DNA of 64,000 bases, from positions 226,081-290,080 of the forward strand of contig JAJZFA010000013.1 in assembly GCA_021805565.1 (NCBI GenBank), given 5' to 3'. Shown piece after piece: positions 26,375-35,494 of the stretch. Position 1 is the first letter of the stretch. Every line of letters begins with the position of its first letter. Origin of the DNA: Pseudomonadota bacterium (lineage in GTDB: Bacteria; Pseudomonadota; Alphaproteobacteria; Acetobacterales; Acetobacteraceae). The notes beneath the pieces are model-generated. The model ran no database searches. It saw nothing but the letters and a program-made list of their open reading frames with translations, and had not been told where the DNA came from. The position numbers and the translations under genes are program-made.

Positions 26375-27205
26375 ATGATCCGTGCCGAGATGAGGTCCCC
26401 CCGCGTCGTCAAGCCGTTGATCGGCATCAGTTGCTGCACCAAGCAGTTCGGCATTTTCGGAATGCCGAATCATGCCGCCTCCGACACGTACATCCGGGCG
26501 ACGGATGAGGTTGTGGGCGCGGTGCCGGTGCTGTTGCCGGCCAACGGACCGCAGGCGGATATCGAAACGTTATTGGACCGGCTCGATGGCATCCTGCTGA
26601 CCGGCAGCCGGTCGAACGTGCAGCCCGGCCTGTATGACGGGCCGCCGCATGCCGACGGAACGCCGGAAGACCCCGACCGCGACGCGGTGACGCTGCCCCT
26701 GATCCGCGCCGCCATCGCGCGGGGCGTTCCCCTGCTGGCGGTCTGCCGTGGATTTCAGGAGCTGAACGTCGCGCTGGGCGGATCGCTGCATCAGCGGGTG
26801 CAGGACCTGGCGCATCGGATGGATCATTCGACGCCAATGCAGCCCTCGGCCCGGGTGCGGCAGGCAAAGGCGCATGCGGTGCGCGTCACGCAAGGCGGCT
26901 GGCTGCATCGGCTGGCCGGGACGATGGAGATCGCCGTCAACTCCCTGCATAACCAGGGAATCGATCGGCTCGCACCTGGGCTGGTGGCGGAGGGGATCGC
27001 GCCGGATGGCCTGATCGAGGCGGTGCGCGTCGTGTCCAGTCAGGCGGGTCCGGCGATCGGATACGCGGTCGGCGTGCAGTGGCACCCTGAGTACGATTGG
27101 CAGACCGACGCATTGTCGCGCGCGATTTTCGAGCAGTTCGGCGCCGCTGTGCGGGCCTATGCCACCACCGTCCGGTTGGGCGGGGTGTCGGCCGCCGCCG
27201 ATTAG
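26375..27205 (+). CDS. Class I glutamine amidotransferase-like hydrolase (PuuD/peptidase C26 type)
   Basis: A 276-residue protein of the gamma-glutamyl-GABA hydrolase type. The N-terminus PLIGISCC is typical; the nucleophile is the cysteine in AVCRGFQELN and the catalytic histidine with its glutamate is in QWHPE. PuuD-like enzymes free glutamate from gamma-glutamyl amines in polyamine breakdown, but relatives vary in substrate. The ATG at 26390 is an alternative start. No other puu genes are nearby, so the role here is open. Confidence 0.82.
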   Translation: MIRAEMRSPRVVKPLIGISCCTKQFGIFGMPNHAASDTYIRATDEVVGAVPVLLPANGPQADIETLLDRLDGILLTGSRSNVQPGLYDGPPHADGTPEDPDRDAVTLPLIRAAIARGVPLLAVCRGFQELNVALGGSLHQRVQDLAHRMDHSTPMQPSARVRQAKAHAVRVTQGGWLHRLAGTMEIAVNSLHNQGIDRLAPGLVAEGIAPDGLIEAVRVVSSQAGPAIGYAVGVQWHPEYDWQTDALSRAIFEQFGAAVRAYATTVRLGGVSAAAD

Positions 27206-27247
27206 GCGTTGCCCGCCGTGTCCTTGCCGTCCGGCAGGGCTGGTGCC

Positions 27248-27298
27248 GGCAGAATCCCACAGCCGACGCCAGCACTCGCTGGCAGAATCCCACAGCCG
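27248..27298. repeat. Short direct repeat with enclosed hairpin upstream of nfuA
   Basis: GGCAGAATCCCACAGCC occurs twice (27248 and 27281, period 33). The spacer holds the palindrome GCCAGC-ACTC-GCTGGC (27268-27283). It lies between the amidotransferase gene and nfuA and may be a terminator or a two-unit REP-like element. Confidence 0.6.
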
Positions 27299-27404
27299 CG
27301 CGACGGCCCCCTTGTCAGACCGCCGGTTTCGGCCGATGTAACGACAAGCAACCGGACCCCACAGGTCCGGATTATCCGCCACTCTAAACAGCACAGGCAC
27401 GGCC

Positions 27405-27965
27405 ATGTTCATCGAGACCGAAAGCACGCCGAACCCCGCCACCCTCAAGTTCCTGCCAGGACGCGACGTGATGGGACTTTCGACCGCCGATTTTGCCTCC
27501 GCCGTCACCGCCGTGCGCAGCCCGCTGGCAACTGGGTTGTTCGCGCTGCCGGGCGTCGCGCGGGTTTTCCTGGGCGGCGATTTCGTGTCGGTCACCAAGT
27601 CCGACGACCTATCCTGGCAGGCGCTGAAGCCACGGGTTCTGGGCGTCATCATGGACCATTTCGTCGCCGGCCTGCCGGTCATCGAAGGCGGGGAGGCCGA
27701 ATTCGACGAGGAAGACGTCGATGAAGCGGATCGGGAGGTCGTGGACCAGATCAAGGAACTGCTGGATACCCGCGTTCGCCCGGCGGTTGCCGGCGATGGC
27801 GGCGACATCGTGTTCCGTGGCTACCGGGACGGCGTGGTACGCCTGCATATGCAGGGATCGTGTTCCGGCTGCCCGTCCTCCAGCGCCACCTTGAAACATG
27901 GTATCGAGAACATGCTGAAGCACTACGTGCCGGAAGTGGTCGCGGTGGAACAGGTCGAATTCTGA
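27405..27965 (+). CDS. NfuA/NifU-type iron-sulfur cluster carrier
   Basis: A 186-residue protein with an N-terminal Nfu_N domain (FIETESTPNPATLKF) and a C-terminal NifU-like domain whose CSGC motif (in MQGSCSGCPSS) holds a bridging [4Fe-4S] cluster. It delivers clusters to target enzymes and protects them under stress. The last codons and stop region (27956-27995) are partly duplicated as an imperfect 20-bp tandem repeat. The iron-sulfur enzymes of the nearby catabolic operon would be plausible clients, but this is a general housekeeping gene. Confidence 0.92.
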   Translation: MFIETESTPNPATLKFLPGRDVMGLSTADFASAVTAVRSPLATGLFALPGVARVFLGGDFVSVTKSDDLSWQALKPRVLGVIMDHFVAGLPVIEGGEAEFDEEDVDEADREVVDQIKELLDTRVRPAVAGDGGDIVFRGYRDGVVRLHMQGSCSGCPSSSATLKHGIENMLKHYVPEVVAVEQVEF

Positions 27966-28081
27966 CCGCAAGCGGCCGAATTCTGACCGGAAGCGGTTGA
28001 CGGCCGCGCCCCTATCTTTCACGCTGCACCGCAACACATACCCGTGGCCGCTGTCCGGCGGCCGATTTCCAGGAGTTGTCT

Positions 28082-28669
28082 ATGTCGATCGATGCCGCCG
28101 GTCTCGACTTGCTATTCAAGGAAGCGCGCACCCATAACAAGTGGCACGACAGGCCGATAGCCGACGAAACGCTGCATGCGTTATACGATATCCTGAAATA
28201 CGGCCCGACCTCGGCCAACAGTTCGCCCGCGCGCTTCGTGTTCATCCGGACGAAGGAAGGCAAGGACAAGCTCGCCCCGGCGTTGTCCGCGGGCAACACC
28301 GAAAAGACCATGAGCGCGCCGGTCACCGCGATTGTCGCCTACGATCCGAAGTTTTACGAAAAGCTGCCGACGTTGTTTCCGCATAATCCGGATGCGATTT
28401 CATGGTTCACCAGCAACGATTCGCTGGCGGCGACCACGGCGTTCCGCAATGGCACGCTACAGGGCGCCTACCTGATGATCGCCGCTCGGTCGCTGGGGCT
28501 GGATACCGGCGCGATGTCGGGCTTCGACAATGCCAAGGTGGACGCGGCGTTTTTCGCCGACAATGGTTGGCGGTCGAATTTTCTGGTGAACATCGGCCAT
28601 GGCGATCCGGAAGGCGTATTCACCCGTTCGCCGCGACTGGCTTTTGAAGAAGCTGTCATCCTGGCATAG
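28082..28669 (+). CDS. RutE/HadB-like nitroreductase-family reductase (malonic semialdehyde reductase type)
   Basis: A 195-residue flavin-dependent nitroreductase-fold protein. The pattern F.EARTHN.W.D.P, the phosphate-contacting [13 protein letters not shown] and the later GAMSGFDN match the RutE/HadB subgroup that reduces malonic semialdehyde to 3-hydroxypropionate. AGGAG at 28071-28075 points to the ATG at 28082 rather than the TTG at 28076. It stands without other pyrimidine (rut) genes, so its physiological substrate is open. Confidence 0.82.
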   Translation: MSIDAAGLDLLFKEARTHNKWHDRPIADETLHALYDILKYGPTSANSSPARFVFIRTKEGKDKLAPALSAGNTEKTMSAPVTAIVAYDPKFYEKLPTLFPHNPDAISWFTSNDSLAATTAFRNGTLQGAYLMIAARSLGLDTGAMSGFDNAKVDAAFFADNGWRSNFLVNIGHGDPEGVFTRSPRLAFEEAVILA

Positions 28670-28767
28670 CCCGGCGTTGGTCCGTTCGGCCGGCCCGCCC
28701 CCTGGCGCTGGGCGCGGTCGTGCACCATCTCTCAGCGGGATCGATATCTTTGCTGGGAGATCGGATC

Positions 28768-29040
28768 ATGAAAAAAGCCAATATTCTCGTGCTGGTCGCG
28801 TCGGCGTCGCTGGCGGTTGCCCAGGCCCGGGCGCAAATACCAAGCAATCCACAAGACAACAGCCACTTGACGGTCGCCCCCGCGCCGTCGTTCGAAAACC
28901 AGGAAAGCCGGGAGCAGTCGCGTCCGTTGTTTACGATCGGCGGACTCGAGGTTCATGTCTGGGCGCCGCTGGAGGCGCCGTACAACGCGAAAATGAACCG
29001 GAGCGGGGTCGAGGATCCACTCTGGAGCCAGGGCGATTGA
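28768..29040 (+). CDS. Small secreted protein of unknown function
   Basis: A 90-residue protein beginning MKKANILVLVASAS with a clear signal peptide, cleavage likely after AQARA. GGGAGA precedes the ATG at good spacing. The mature part is hydrophilic, about 65 residues, with no cysteines and a central LFTIGGLEVHVW strand-like stretch. No family is recognised. Confidence 0.6.
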   Translation: MKKANILVLVASASLAVAQARAQIPSNPQDNSHLTVAPAPSFENQESREQSRPLFTIGGLEVHVWAPLEAPYNAKMNRSGVEDPLWSQGD

Positions 29041-29132
29041 TCGTCCCGCCGGGTGGGTGCAACGCCGATCTGGCGGCGGGCGATAGGCAACATCTGGCAT
29101 TCGTCCTATTCTGAACCCGGCGGAGGATCGCA

Positions 29133-29693
29133 ATGAATGCGCTTGAGTTGATGCTGGGCCGGGAATCGGCGCTGAAACTGGAACAGCCCGGGCCGTCCGC
29201 GGCGGACCTGAATATCATGTTCGATTGCGCCGTCAGGGCCCCGGATCACGGACGGTTGCGGCCCTGGCGCTTTGTGTCGATTGGCGAACACCAGCGCGGG
29301 GCATTCGGGGATTTGATGGCGAGCTCGCTTTTGCGGCGCGACCCGGCCGCACCTGCCGCCGCGGTGCAGCGGGAGCGGGACAAGGCGTTCCGGGCGCCCG
29401 TTATCGTGGTGGTAGCAGCCCGCGTGCGACGGGATCATGCGATCCCGGAGGCCGAACAGGTGGCGTCCGCCTGTGCCGCGGCGCAGACCATCATGCTGGC
29501 GGCTCCGGCCCTGGGTTATGGCGCGGTCTGGAAGACCGGCGCACCCGCATACGATCCGGCCGTGAAAGTCGCGCTGGGTCTGGCTGCCGACGATCACATC
29601 GCCGGATTTCTGTATATCGGCACTCAGGTTGGCGGCGGCGCATCGGTCCCGCGCCCGGATGCCCGCGACTTCGCTACGATCTGGGCGGGGTAG
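29133..29693 (+). CDS. Nitroreductase family protein, YdjA-like
   Basis: A 186-residue FMN-dependent nitroreductase fold: RAPDHGRLRPWRF at the N-terminus replaces the usual APS..N..PW phosphate-binding loop, as in the compact YdjA subgroup, and the middle has AAQTIMLAAPALGYGAVW. It has a good GGAGG ribosome site. Substrates of this subgroup are poorly known. Confidence 0.82.
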   Translation: MNALELMLGRESALKLEQPGPSAADLNIMFDCAVRAPDHGRLRPWRFVSIGEHQRGAFGDLMASSLLRRDPAAPAAAVQRERDKAFRAPVIVVVAARVRRDHAIPEAEQVASACAAAQTIMLAAPALGYGAVWKTGAPAYDPAVKVALGLAADDHIAGFLYIGTQVGGGASVPRPDARDFATIWAG

Positions 29694-29714
29694 GGGGCAT
29701 TGGCGGCGCCGGTA

Positions 29715-30548
29715 TCAGTCCGGTGCCAGATCCTTAAACCGCCACGCTCGGATCCAGGCGATCCGGAAGATACCCGTCGTGTCAGCCGCGGCCGCGCCTG
29801 GCCAGGAGTCCGTCCCGCCCACCCCCAGATTCGCCAGCATGTACATCGGCCGGTTCATATCGGCCGGGGTTGTCGTTTCATGCACAAGGACATCGTCGAG
29901 ATAGAAGCGGATGCGATCCGGTCTCCAGGAAACACCGAAGACATGGAACCCGGCGGTGAGATCGGGGGCGGTCACCGCCGTCGTCTCATCGACAGGCTGG
30001 CCGTTCGGACGTGCGTGGACCGACACGTAATAAGTTTCGGGCGCATGCCCGAGCATTTCCATAACGTCGATTTCCGGCGGCCACTGACCATTCGCCGGCA
30101 GCAGCCAGAACGCGGGCCACAAGCCTTTACCCATTGGCAGTTCGGCGCGCATTTCGAAATAGCCGTAGCGTTGCGTGAGCAATCTCTGGGCGGTGATCAG
30201 GCCGGATTGAAAGGCCATGCCGTGCGGCAGGCCGGCTTTCGGTTCGGCGGCGATTTCCAGGGTACCCCGCACGACGCTGAACGGGCCATCCGGACCCGGA
30301 TCGACGTACCATTCCATTTCATGGTTGGCGGGCAGTGTCCGGTCGCCACCGAAATACGCGGTGCGCCACGCCGGACGGCCGGCAACCACACCGGTCGCGG
30401 ACGCGGCGAAACGGCTGAAGTCGCTGGCGAACGTGGGTTGCAGCAGCGTCCGATCGATGCGCGAGGCCCCGGCATCCGATTCGGCCGCCGAAACGTCCGA
30501 ACCTGCAACGCACGCCAGCAGCAGCAGGAGCGCAAGACGTAACGACAT
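29715..30548 (-). CDS. Secreted glycoside hydrolase family 16 protein
   Basis: A 277-residue protein with a signal peptide (core LALLLLLACVAG) and a single GH16 beta-jellyroll. The retaining catalytic motif EIDVME places the nucleophile at E159, the helper at D161 and the acid/base at E164. GH16 enzymes cut beta-1,3/1,4-glucans and related polymers. GGAGA lies just upstream of the ATG at 30548. It sits 89 bp downstream of the Wza-like export gene, so it may trim or release the exported polysaccharide. A paralogue is encoded at 57269-59605. Confidence 0.9.
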   Translation of the reverse strand: MSLRLALLLLLACVAGSDVSAAESDAGASRIDRTLLQPTFASDFSRFAASATGVVAGRPAWRTAYFGGDRTLPANHEMEWYVDPGPDGPFSVVRGTLEIAAEPKAGLPHGMAFQSGLITAQRLLTQRYGYFEMRAELPMGKGLWPAFWLLPANGQWPPEIDVMEMLGHAPETYYVSVHARPNGQPVDETTAVTAPDLTAGFHVFGVSWRPDRIRFYLDDVLVHETTTPADMNRPMYMLANLGVGGTDSWPGAAAADTTGIFRIAWIRAWRFKDLAPD

Positions 30549-30637
30549 CGGCGTCTCCTGGCTGAAATGACCGGGCTGGCCGGCCACATCGGAATTGGTC
30601 CTGACCGCCCCGGACAGGCGGTCAGGATTTATCGCGA

Positions 30638-31870
30638 TCAGTACGTCCGGACGGCGGCGCCGGAGGTTGCGAAAGGCAGAATGACCGAGAGAACCTTCTG
30701 GAAGTCGGTCAGAGGCGCGTCGGACACGTACAGCATGTCGTTGGGACGCATCTGGAATTGATTGGCGAGGAACATCGACGATGCATTCAGGAAGTTTGCC
30801 CGATAGATCGTCGGTATCGCGGCCGCGCCGGGCGGGACGTTCACCCCCATCTGGCGCAGGATCGCCGGATCCTCGAACCGGAACAGAAACACCGCCTCGG
30901 CGTTGGCTTGCAGGTCGGACAGCCCGCCCGCCCGGGCAACCGCGTCGGAAAGCGATAGACGACGATCCGCGAACGGGAACCGGTTGTTCAACTGCGTACC
31001 GATGCTGCTGCTCTGTCCGATCGCACCGAGCGCGATGAAATAGCGCGGTTCATGCGTGACGATTACGGTATCGTCTTGGGTCAACTGGATATTCTGCTTG
31101 GGGTCGTCCAGAATGTCGGCCAACAGCGCGTGTTCGCTGGTGTTGCCGCGCTGGATGGTCACCACGCTTTCATAGGTCGGGAAACGCGGGCCGCCGGCCC
31201 GTGCGAGTGCCCCGAGCAGGCGGGAGCCGCCCGGATCGACGCCAAACCGCACCGAGTTGTTGACGTCGCCGGTCACGGTTACTTCGTTCGACCGTCGGTC
31301 CTGCACGGTGATGATGACCTGCGGTTCCAGCGCCCGGCCGGCGATACGGCTGGCGATGGCGCGTTCGAGCTGGTCTGGCGTCAGTCCGACAGCATGAACC
31401 GAACCGCCGAAGGGCACGGTGAAATTGCCGTCGCGGTTGATTTGCTGGGGCGGAAGCTGCACGAAATTACCCGCCCGCCCGGTGGATTCGGCGGGAAGAA
31501 ACAGGCCGCCGCCTTGCGCTTCGTAGATGGTTGCGGCGATGACATCGCCCACTCCGATACGCACCGGCGCTTCTGTAGCCGATGTGATGTCCCGGCTAAA
31601 TCCAGGGCCGCTTTGCAGGGTGGAAACCGGTACGACGTTCGTCGGATCCAGATCGACCACGGCATAAAACAGTTTCGGGTTGCTGGCCGGCCCTGGATCT
31701 CCGGTTTTCACGCCGCCGCCGTCGATCACCGAACCGATCTCGGGGCCTCCCGACGGAATAAAACCACCGCACCCGCTCAGCGCCAGCAGTGTCAAACCGG
31801 TGGCAAGCCCTGTGGAGGTCCGGCCTATCCTGCCGCCGAGGCGACGATTTGCGATTTCCAGCGTTTCCAT
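30638..31870 (-). CDS. Polysaccharide export outer-membrane lipoprotein (Wza/OPX type)
   Basis: A 410-residue protein with a lipobox (LALSGC, cysteine near residue 34) and a polysaccharide export domain: RIGVGDVIAATIYEA, then NFTVPFGGSVHAVGLTPDQLE and repeated SLBB-like segments (VTVTGDV, FIALGAI). It would form the outer-membrane channel for a Wzx/Wzy-type polymer. The ATG at 31870 is chosen because upstream sequence has no signal-like character. Transcription is away from the glycosyltransferase operon, with the ParB-like gene in between on the same strand. Confidence 0.88.
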   Translation of the reverse strand: METLEIANRRLGGRIGRTSTGLATGLTLLALSGCGGFIPSGGPEIGSVIDGGGVKTGDPGPASNPKLFYAVVDLDPTNVVPVSTLQSGPGFSRDITSATEAPVRIGVGDVIAATIYEAQGGGLFLPAESTGRAGNFVQLPPQQINRDGNFTVPFGGSVHAVGLTPDQLERAIASRIAGRALEPQVIITVQDRRSNEVTVTGDVNNSVRFGVDPGGSRLLGALARAGGPRFPTYESVVTIQRGNTSEHALLADILDDPKQNIQLTQDDTVIVTHEPRYFIALGAIGQSSSIGTQLNNRFPFADRRLSLSDAVARAGGLSDLQANAEAVFLFRFEDPAILRQMGVNVPPGAAAIPTIYRANFLNASSMFLANQFQMRPNDMLYVSDAPLTDFQKVLSVILPFATSGAAVRTY

Positions 31871-32043
31871 ATTTGGTGTGGTCCTTCGGCGATTGAGGTC
31901 GCGATTCCGCGACAGGGGCGGAAACCAACCGCGCGGATTGTGGTTCGGTTGGAATATCTTCCGGACAAACACCGCGTTCGCACCTTGGTTTCCTTAGCCG
32001 GGCAGTATTTTTACGATCTGGTTTCTTCTCACGCGATCGTGGC

Positions 32044-33756
32044 TCAGACCGACGGAACGGAAGTCCCGGCACGGGCCTTGAAACGTTCCCAGCCGGCCAG
32101 CAATGCGGCAAGCTGTTCGTCTTGCGTTGCTTTTCTGGCCCGTAAGGCTTGCAGCGTCCCGCGCAGAGCCAGGATCGGATGGCCCGGCCCCTGATCGGCA
32201 CCGGTTTCCAGCGCCTTCAGAAAGCGCGCCGCCAGTGTGGGATTGTCCCGCTCCATCACATAAGCGGCATATCCAATCACCGACGCTCGGCCGAATTGTC
32301 CCATCTTGCGGGCAAAGCCGCGCAGCAACAGCAATCGGGGGTTGGCGGCGACGATCGCCTGAATCTCCGCCGCCGTCGCTTTGGCATTGCGTGTCGAAAG
32401 TGCCTTGCTTTCGCGCCGCCAAAGCAGATTGGCCATGGCCCTGGCCAGCGCCTGGTCGCCGAACGAGTCCAGCGGATCGCCGAGTTCGGCGTGCCGCCTT
32501 GGGTGGAAGTCGTAGGTCGCGTAGGCGGCTTCCTCCAGGCCGCGAACCACCGGGACCTCGATCGCACGTCCGGCGCGGATAACCGCTCGCAGGCGGTGCT
32601 GGCCGTTCAGCAGCCGCCCAGCCGCCGAGAAACAGATTGGTTGCGCATTGAACATCCAGCGGTCTTGTGCAATGTCGCGTGCGATCGCTTCCACGTGGGC
32701 GTCGCTCAGGCGGCGGTTGCCGGTGTTGTGTTCCATATACCGGGCGGCCATCGGCGGGTCGATCGTCTCGATGCCGAACCTGATCGTGCCGCGGCCGGCG
32801 GACGGCGCTTCGAAAGCCGCGACCGGCGTTCCGGCGGACAGGCCCCGATAGCCCCGCAACGTTGGAAAAGTGCCGGACGCGCAGCCTGGTTCGGCGCCGT
32901 TCAGCCGACGCAGCGTGGTTCCCCCGATGGTGGCGTCCAGCGCCTTGATGGCCAGCGCCAGCAGCCGGATCGTCGATTCAGGACGCGAGGAATTCGCCCC
33001 GCCGCGCGATATCTCGTGCCCGAGCAATACGCCCGGTTCGGTCGATGCGTAGCGTTCGGGGCGGGTCAGCGCATCGAGCAGCCGGTTTGTCCCGTCCCGG
33101 TTGACCTGATAGCCCATGCAGATCAGCGGGCTGCGCACCGGTTCCGGCAGACCGCAGCCCGGAAGCGCGAGACTGGCGGCGACCGCCGGTTCCAGCCATG
33201 GATTGGCGCGCAGCAACCGATCCATCGAAGCCCATGAAGGCATGGCGGCGCCAGGCCCCGTCAGGCTGCCGGAATCATAGCGGATAACCTTCACTAATGC
33301 CGCCTGCAAGGCATGGGCATGCGGCACGCCGCGCGATTCCAATACGCTGGCGAATGACCGGCGTCGTTGCTGGTCGATGGTGTGGCAGGCATCGGCGTCC
33401 ACCTGTCCGGATAGAAAGGTCTCGAACGGCACGTTCGCCTCGGTGCAAGCCAGCAGCCTCTGTAGTCCATCGATCAGGTGTCCCTGGCGGGAGATCACGA
33501 TCGGGATGCCATTCAGCAGCCAATGCCTGTCTCGCATTGTCTGGGCATAGGTTCTCACCGCGCCGGCATGACGCCGCGAACCCGGCCGCCGCATAAGCAG
33601 CAGGCGGTTCGCATCGTCCGGCGATATGGTAACGATTTCGTAAACGGCCGGCCCGGCTGGAACGGTGGCTTCCTCATGGATGGATATGTCTGTATTCAAG
33701 ACAACTTCCCGATTTGTCATGGTCAATAAGTCGCGATAAAGGCAAAACCGCTTCAT
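32044..33756 (-). CDS. Protein with two tandem ParB/Srx-like domains
   Basis: About 570 residues. Two halves show the same ParB-like core: W.LNGIPIVIS..GHLIDGLQRLLAC (about residues 80-105) and W.FNAQPICFS..GRLLNGQHRLRAVI (about 370-400), each followed by a short strand/helix set. ParB/Srx folds bind nucleotides or cut DNA, and in some families handle CTP. Here there are no ParA, parS or phage genes nearby, and the gene lies between the polysaccharide export and glycosyltransferase genes. Starts at 33756 and 33720 are both possible and neither has a good ribosome site. Function unknown. Confidence 0.68.
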   Translation of the reverse strand: MKRFCLYRDLLTMTNREVVLNTDISIHEEATVPAGPAVYEIVTISPDDANRLLLMRRPGSRRHAGAVRTYAQTMRDRHWLLNGIPIVISRQGHLIDGLQRLLACTEANVPFETFLSGQVDADACHTIDQQRRRSFASVLESRGVPHAHALQAALVKVIRYDSGSLTGPGAAMPSWASMDRLLRANPWLEPAVAASLALPGCGLPEPVRSPLICMGYQVNRDGTNRLLDALTRPERYASTEPGVLLGHEISRGGANSSRPESTIRLLALAIKALDATIGGTTLRRLNGAEPGCASGTFPTLRGYRGLSAGTPVAAFEAPSAGRGTIRFGIETIDPPMAARYMEHNTGNRRLSDAHVEAIARDIAQDRWMFNAQPICFSAAGRLLNGQHRLRAVIRAGRAIEVPVVRGLEEAAYATYDFHPRRHAELGDPLDSFGDQALARAMANLLWRRESKALSTRNAKATAAEIQAIVAANPRLLLLRGFARKMGQFGRASVIGYAAYVMERDNPTLAARFLKALETGADQGPGHPILALRGTLQALRARKATQDEQLAALLAGWERFKARAGTSVPSV

Positions 33757-33910
33757 AGCCGAGTGTCCGGCTGACTTCGCTTCAGGATCAACGTCGGCGG
33801 TGCGAATGGTTGCTTCGCAATAGCTAGAGATATGCGGCAATCCGGCTCGCGCAACCGGTGCGGCAATGGCGCGTTGGCGCGATACCCCCATAATCAGCGA
33901 AGGCCGCAGC

Positions 33911-35104
33911 ATGACTGGCGCCGATCCGACAACGATTTCTGTCCCGCAAACGCACCGGCTGGTCTATCTGGTCCATGACCTCGGCGATCCGGCGGTCGCC
34001 CGGCGGCTTGCAATGTTAGAGCCGTATCTGGAGTCGGCCGTGGTCATCGGCTTTCACCGGACGGCCGAGGTACCCGACCGTGTCGCGGGATGGCCGGCCG
34101 TCGCGATCGGCCGCACGCACGATGGGCGGCTTGGACGGCGCCTGTTGTCGGTCGCCGCCGCCCGCTTCGCCGCCGGGCGCCTGCGAAATTATTTCTTGAA
34201 CTCAACAGTTGTCATTGCGCGGCAATTGGAAATGCTGCTTTTGGCGCGGGCATTGCGCGCGAAATTCGCCGCCAATGCAACACTTGTTTACGAATGTCTG
34301 GACATTCACCGGCTCATGACCGCCTCGTCGCCCATCGCCGCCATTCTCCAGCCGCTCGAGGCTCGGTTTTTGCGCGATACCGACCTGTTGGTCGTCAGTT
34401 CGCCGGCTTTTGTCAGCCAGCATCTGGCTCGGATACACGGTTCGGTTCTGCCGCCCGTCTTCATCGCCGAAAACAAGGTACTTGCCGCGGAAGCGGGATA
34501 TGACCAGCAAAACTGGGACCGGCCCGCCGGTCCGCCATGGCGAATCGGGTGGTACGGCGTGTTGCGCTGCCGGCGTAGCCTGGAATTGCTGGCCGAACTC
34601 GTGCGCCGGTTGCCCGGCCGGGTCGTGGTGGAACTGCGCGGACGCCCGGCATTGTCGGCGATTCCCGATTTTGCCGCGCTGGTCGCCGCGGCACCGGGCC
34701 TGGAGTTTCTCGGCCCATACGACCGGCATCGCGATCTGGGCCGTATCTACGGCGGCGTTCATTTCGCCTGGGCGATCGATTTCTTCGAAGACGGCGGAAA
34801 TTCGCAATGGCTGTTGCCCAACCGGCTGTATGAAGGGGGTGCGCATGGCGCGATACCGATCGCCATGGACTCCGTGGAAACCGGCCGGTGGCTGGTTCGG
34901 CATGCCGCCGGAATCCGGCTGGGCGAAGCCGTCGGCGACGATCTTTTCACCTGTTTCTCCACACTGACCGTGGCGGCCTATACGGCGGCACGCCAGTCCC
35001 TGGCAGCGGTACCGCGCGAAAACTGGGTCGATGACGGCCAGGATGGCGCTGCTCTCGCGGCAAGGCTTGCGTGCCCACCGCGGCGGCAACATCGTACCGG
35101 TTAG
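33911..35104 (+). CDS. Glycosyltransferase, GT-B fold
   Basis: A 397-residue protein with GT-B features: an N-terminal domain with YLVHDLGDPAVARR and a C-terminal nucleotide-sugar domain (WRIGWYGVLRCRRSLELLAEL, GLEFLGPYD, then LPNRLYEGGAHGAIPIA with the conserved glutamate). It probably adds a sugar to the lipid-linked repeat unit on the cytoplasmic side. GAAGG precedes the ATG at 33911. It starts divergently from the ParB-like gene and is followed by a long AT-rich gap. Confidence 0.8.
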   Translation: MTGADPTTISVPQTHRLVYLVHDLGDPAVARRLAMLEPYLESAVVIGFHRTAEVPDRVAGWPAVAIGRTHDGRLGRRLLSVAAARFAAGRLRNYFLNSTVVIARQLEMLLLARALRAKFAANATLVYECLDIHRLMTASSPIAAILQPLEARFLRDTDLLVVSSPAFVSQHLARIHGSVLPPVFIAENKVLAAEAGYDQQNWDRPAGPPWRIGWYGVLRCRRSLELLAELVRRLPGRVVVELRGRPALSAIPDFAALVAAAPGLEFLGPYDRHRDLGRIYGGVHFAWAIDFFEDGGNSQWLLPNRLYEGGAHGAIPIAMDSVETGRWLVRHAAGIRLGEAVGDDLFTCFSTLTVAAYTAARQSLAAVPRENWVDDGQDGAALAARLACPPRRQHRTG

Positions 35105-35494
35105 CGATCTAAATCCGTCCGGCGAAAAATCGCAAACAGACGATCACATGCAAGTGTCCGAGACAGGAATGAGTCCACCGGGACTTGCCACTATAAGATG
35201 TTATTGGACAACCGGTATTTGCACCCAATGTAAAACATGCTGCACGGCGATCGTTCCGTCCGGATTTATGCCAATGTGATATCCCGGAAGGCCGAAGGGA
35301 ATCGCGCGATCGTGAATTGTTATCCAAGAATGTTGAATATAGCCGCGTATTCCCTCGGCATTTTTCGCAAAGAACACGAAAAATATATTGGATAGCGGAT
35401 AGTTTATTTAGTCTTATTCTGACCAGGAGACGTTCAACTGCACGAACCATCCCGGATTCCGTCATTCGCCGGATCCAGATTCGAAGGACATTCT
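35105..35494. promoter_or_regulatory. AT-rich leader region of the exopolysaccharide operon
   Basis: About 390 bp, the most AT-rich stretch inside the polysaccharide locus (especially 35290-35430), with no supported gene. It separates a glycosyltransferase gene from a run of tightly packed genes starting at 35495. The length and composition suggest the main operon promoter with a long 5' leader. No specific operator or riboswitch was recognised. Confidence 0.5.

Noticed and set aside
26051..26473. A minus-strand frame with a 21-residue repeated peptide
   Set aside because: It arises because the 63-bp DNA repeat is a multiple of three; the DNA palindromes, not the peptide, are the conserved feature.
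32044..33756. Chromosome-partition ParB
   Set aside because: There is no ParA neighbour and no parS-like site, and the domain is duplicated with different surroundings; only the fold-level resemblance is kept.
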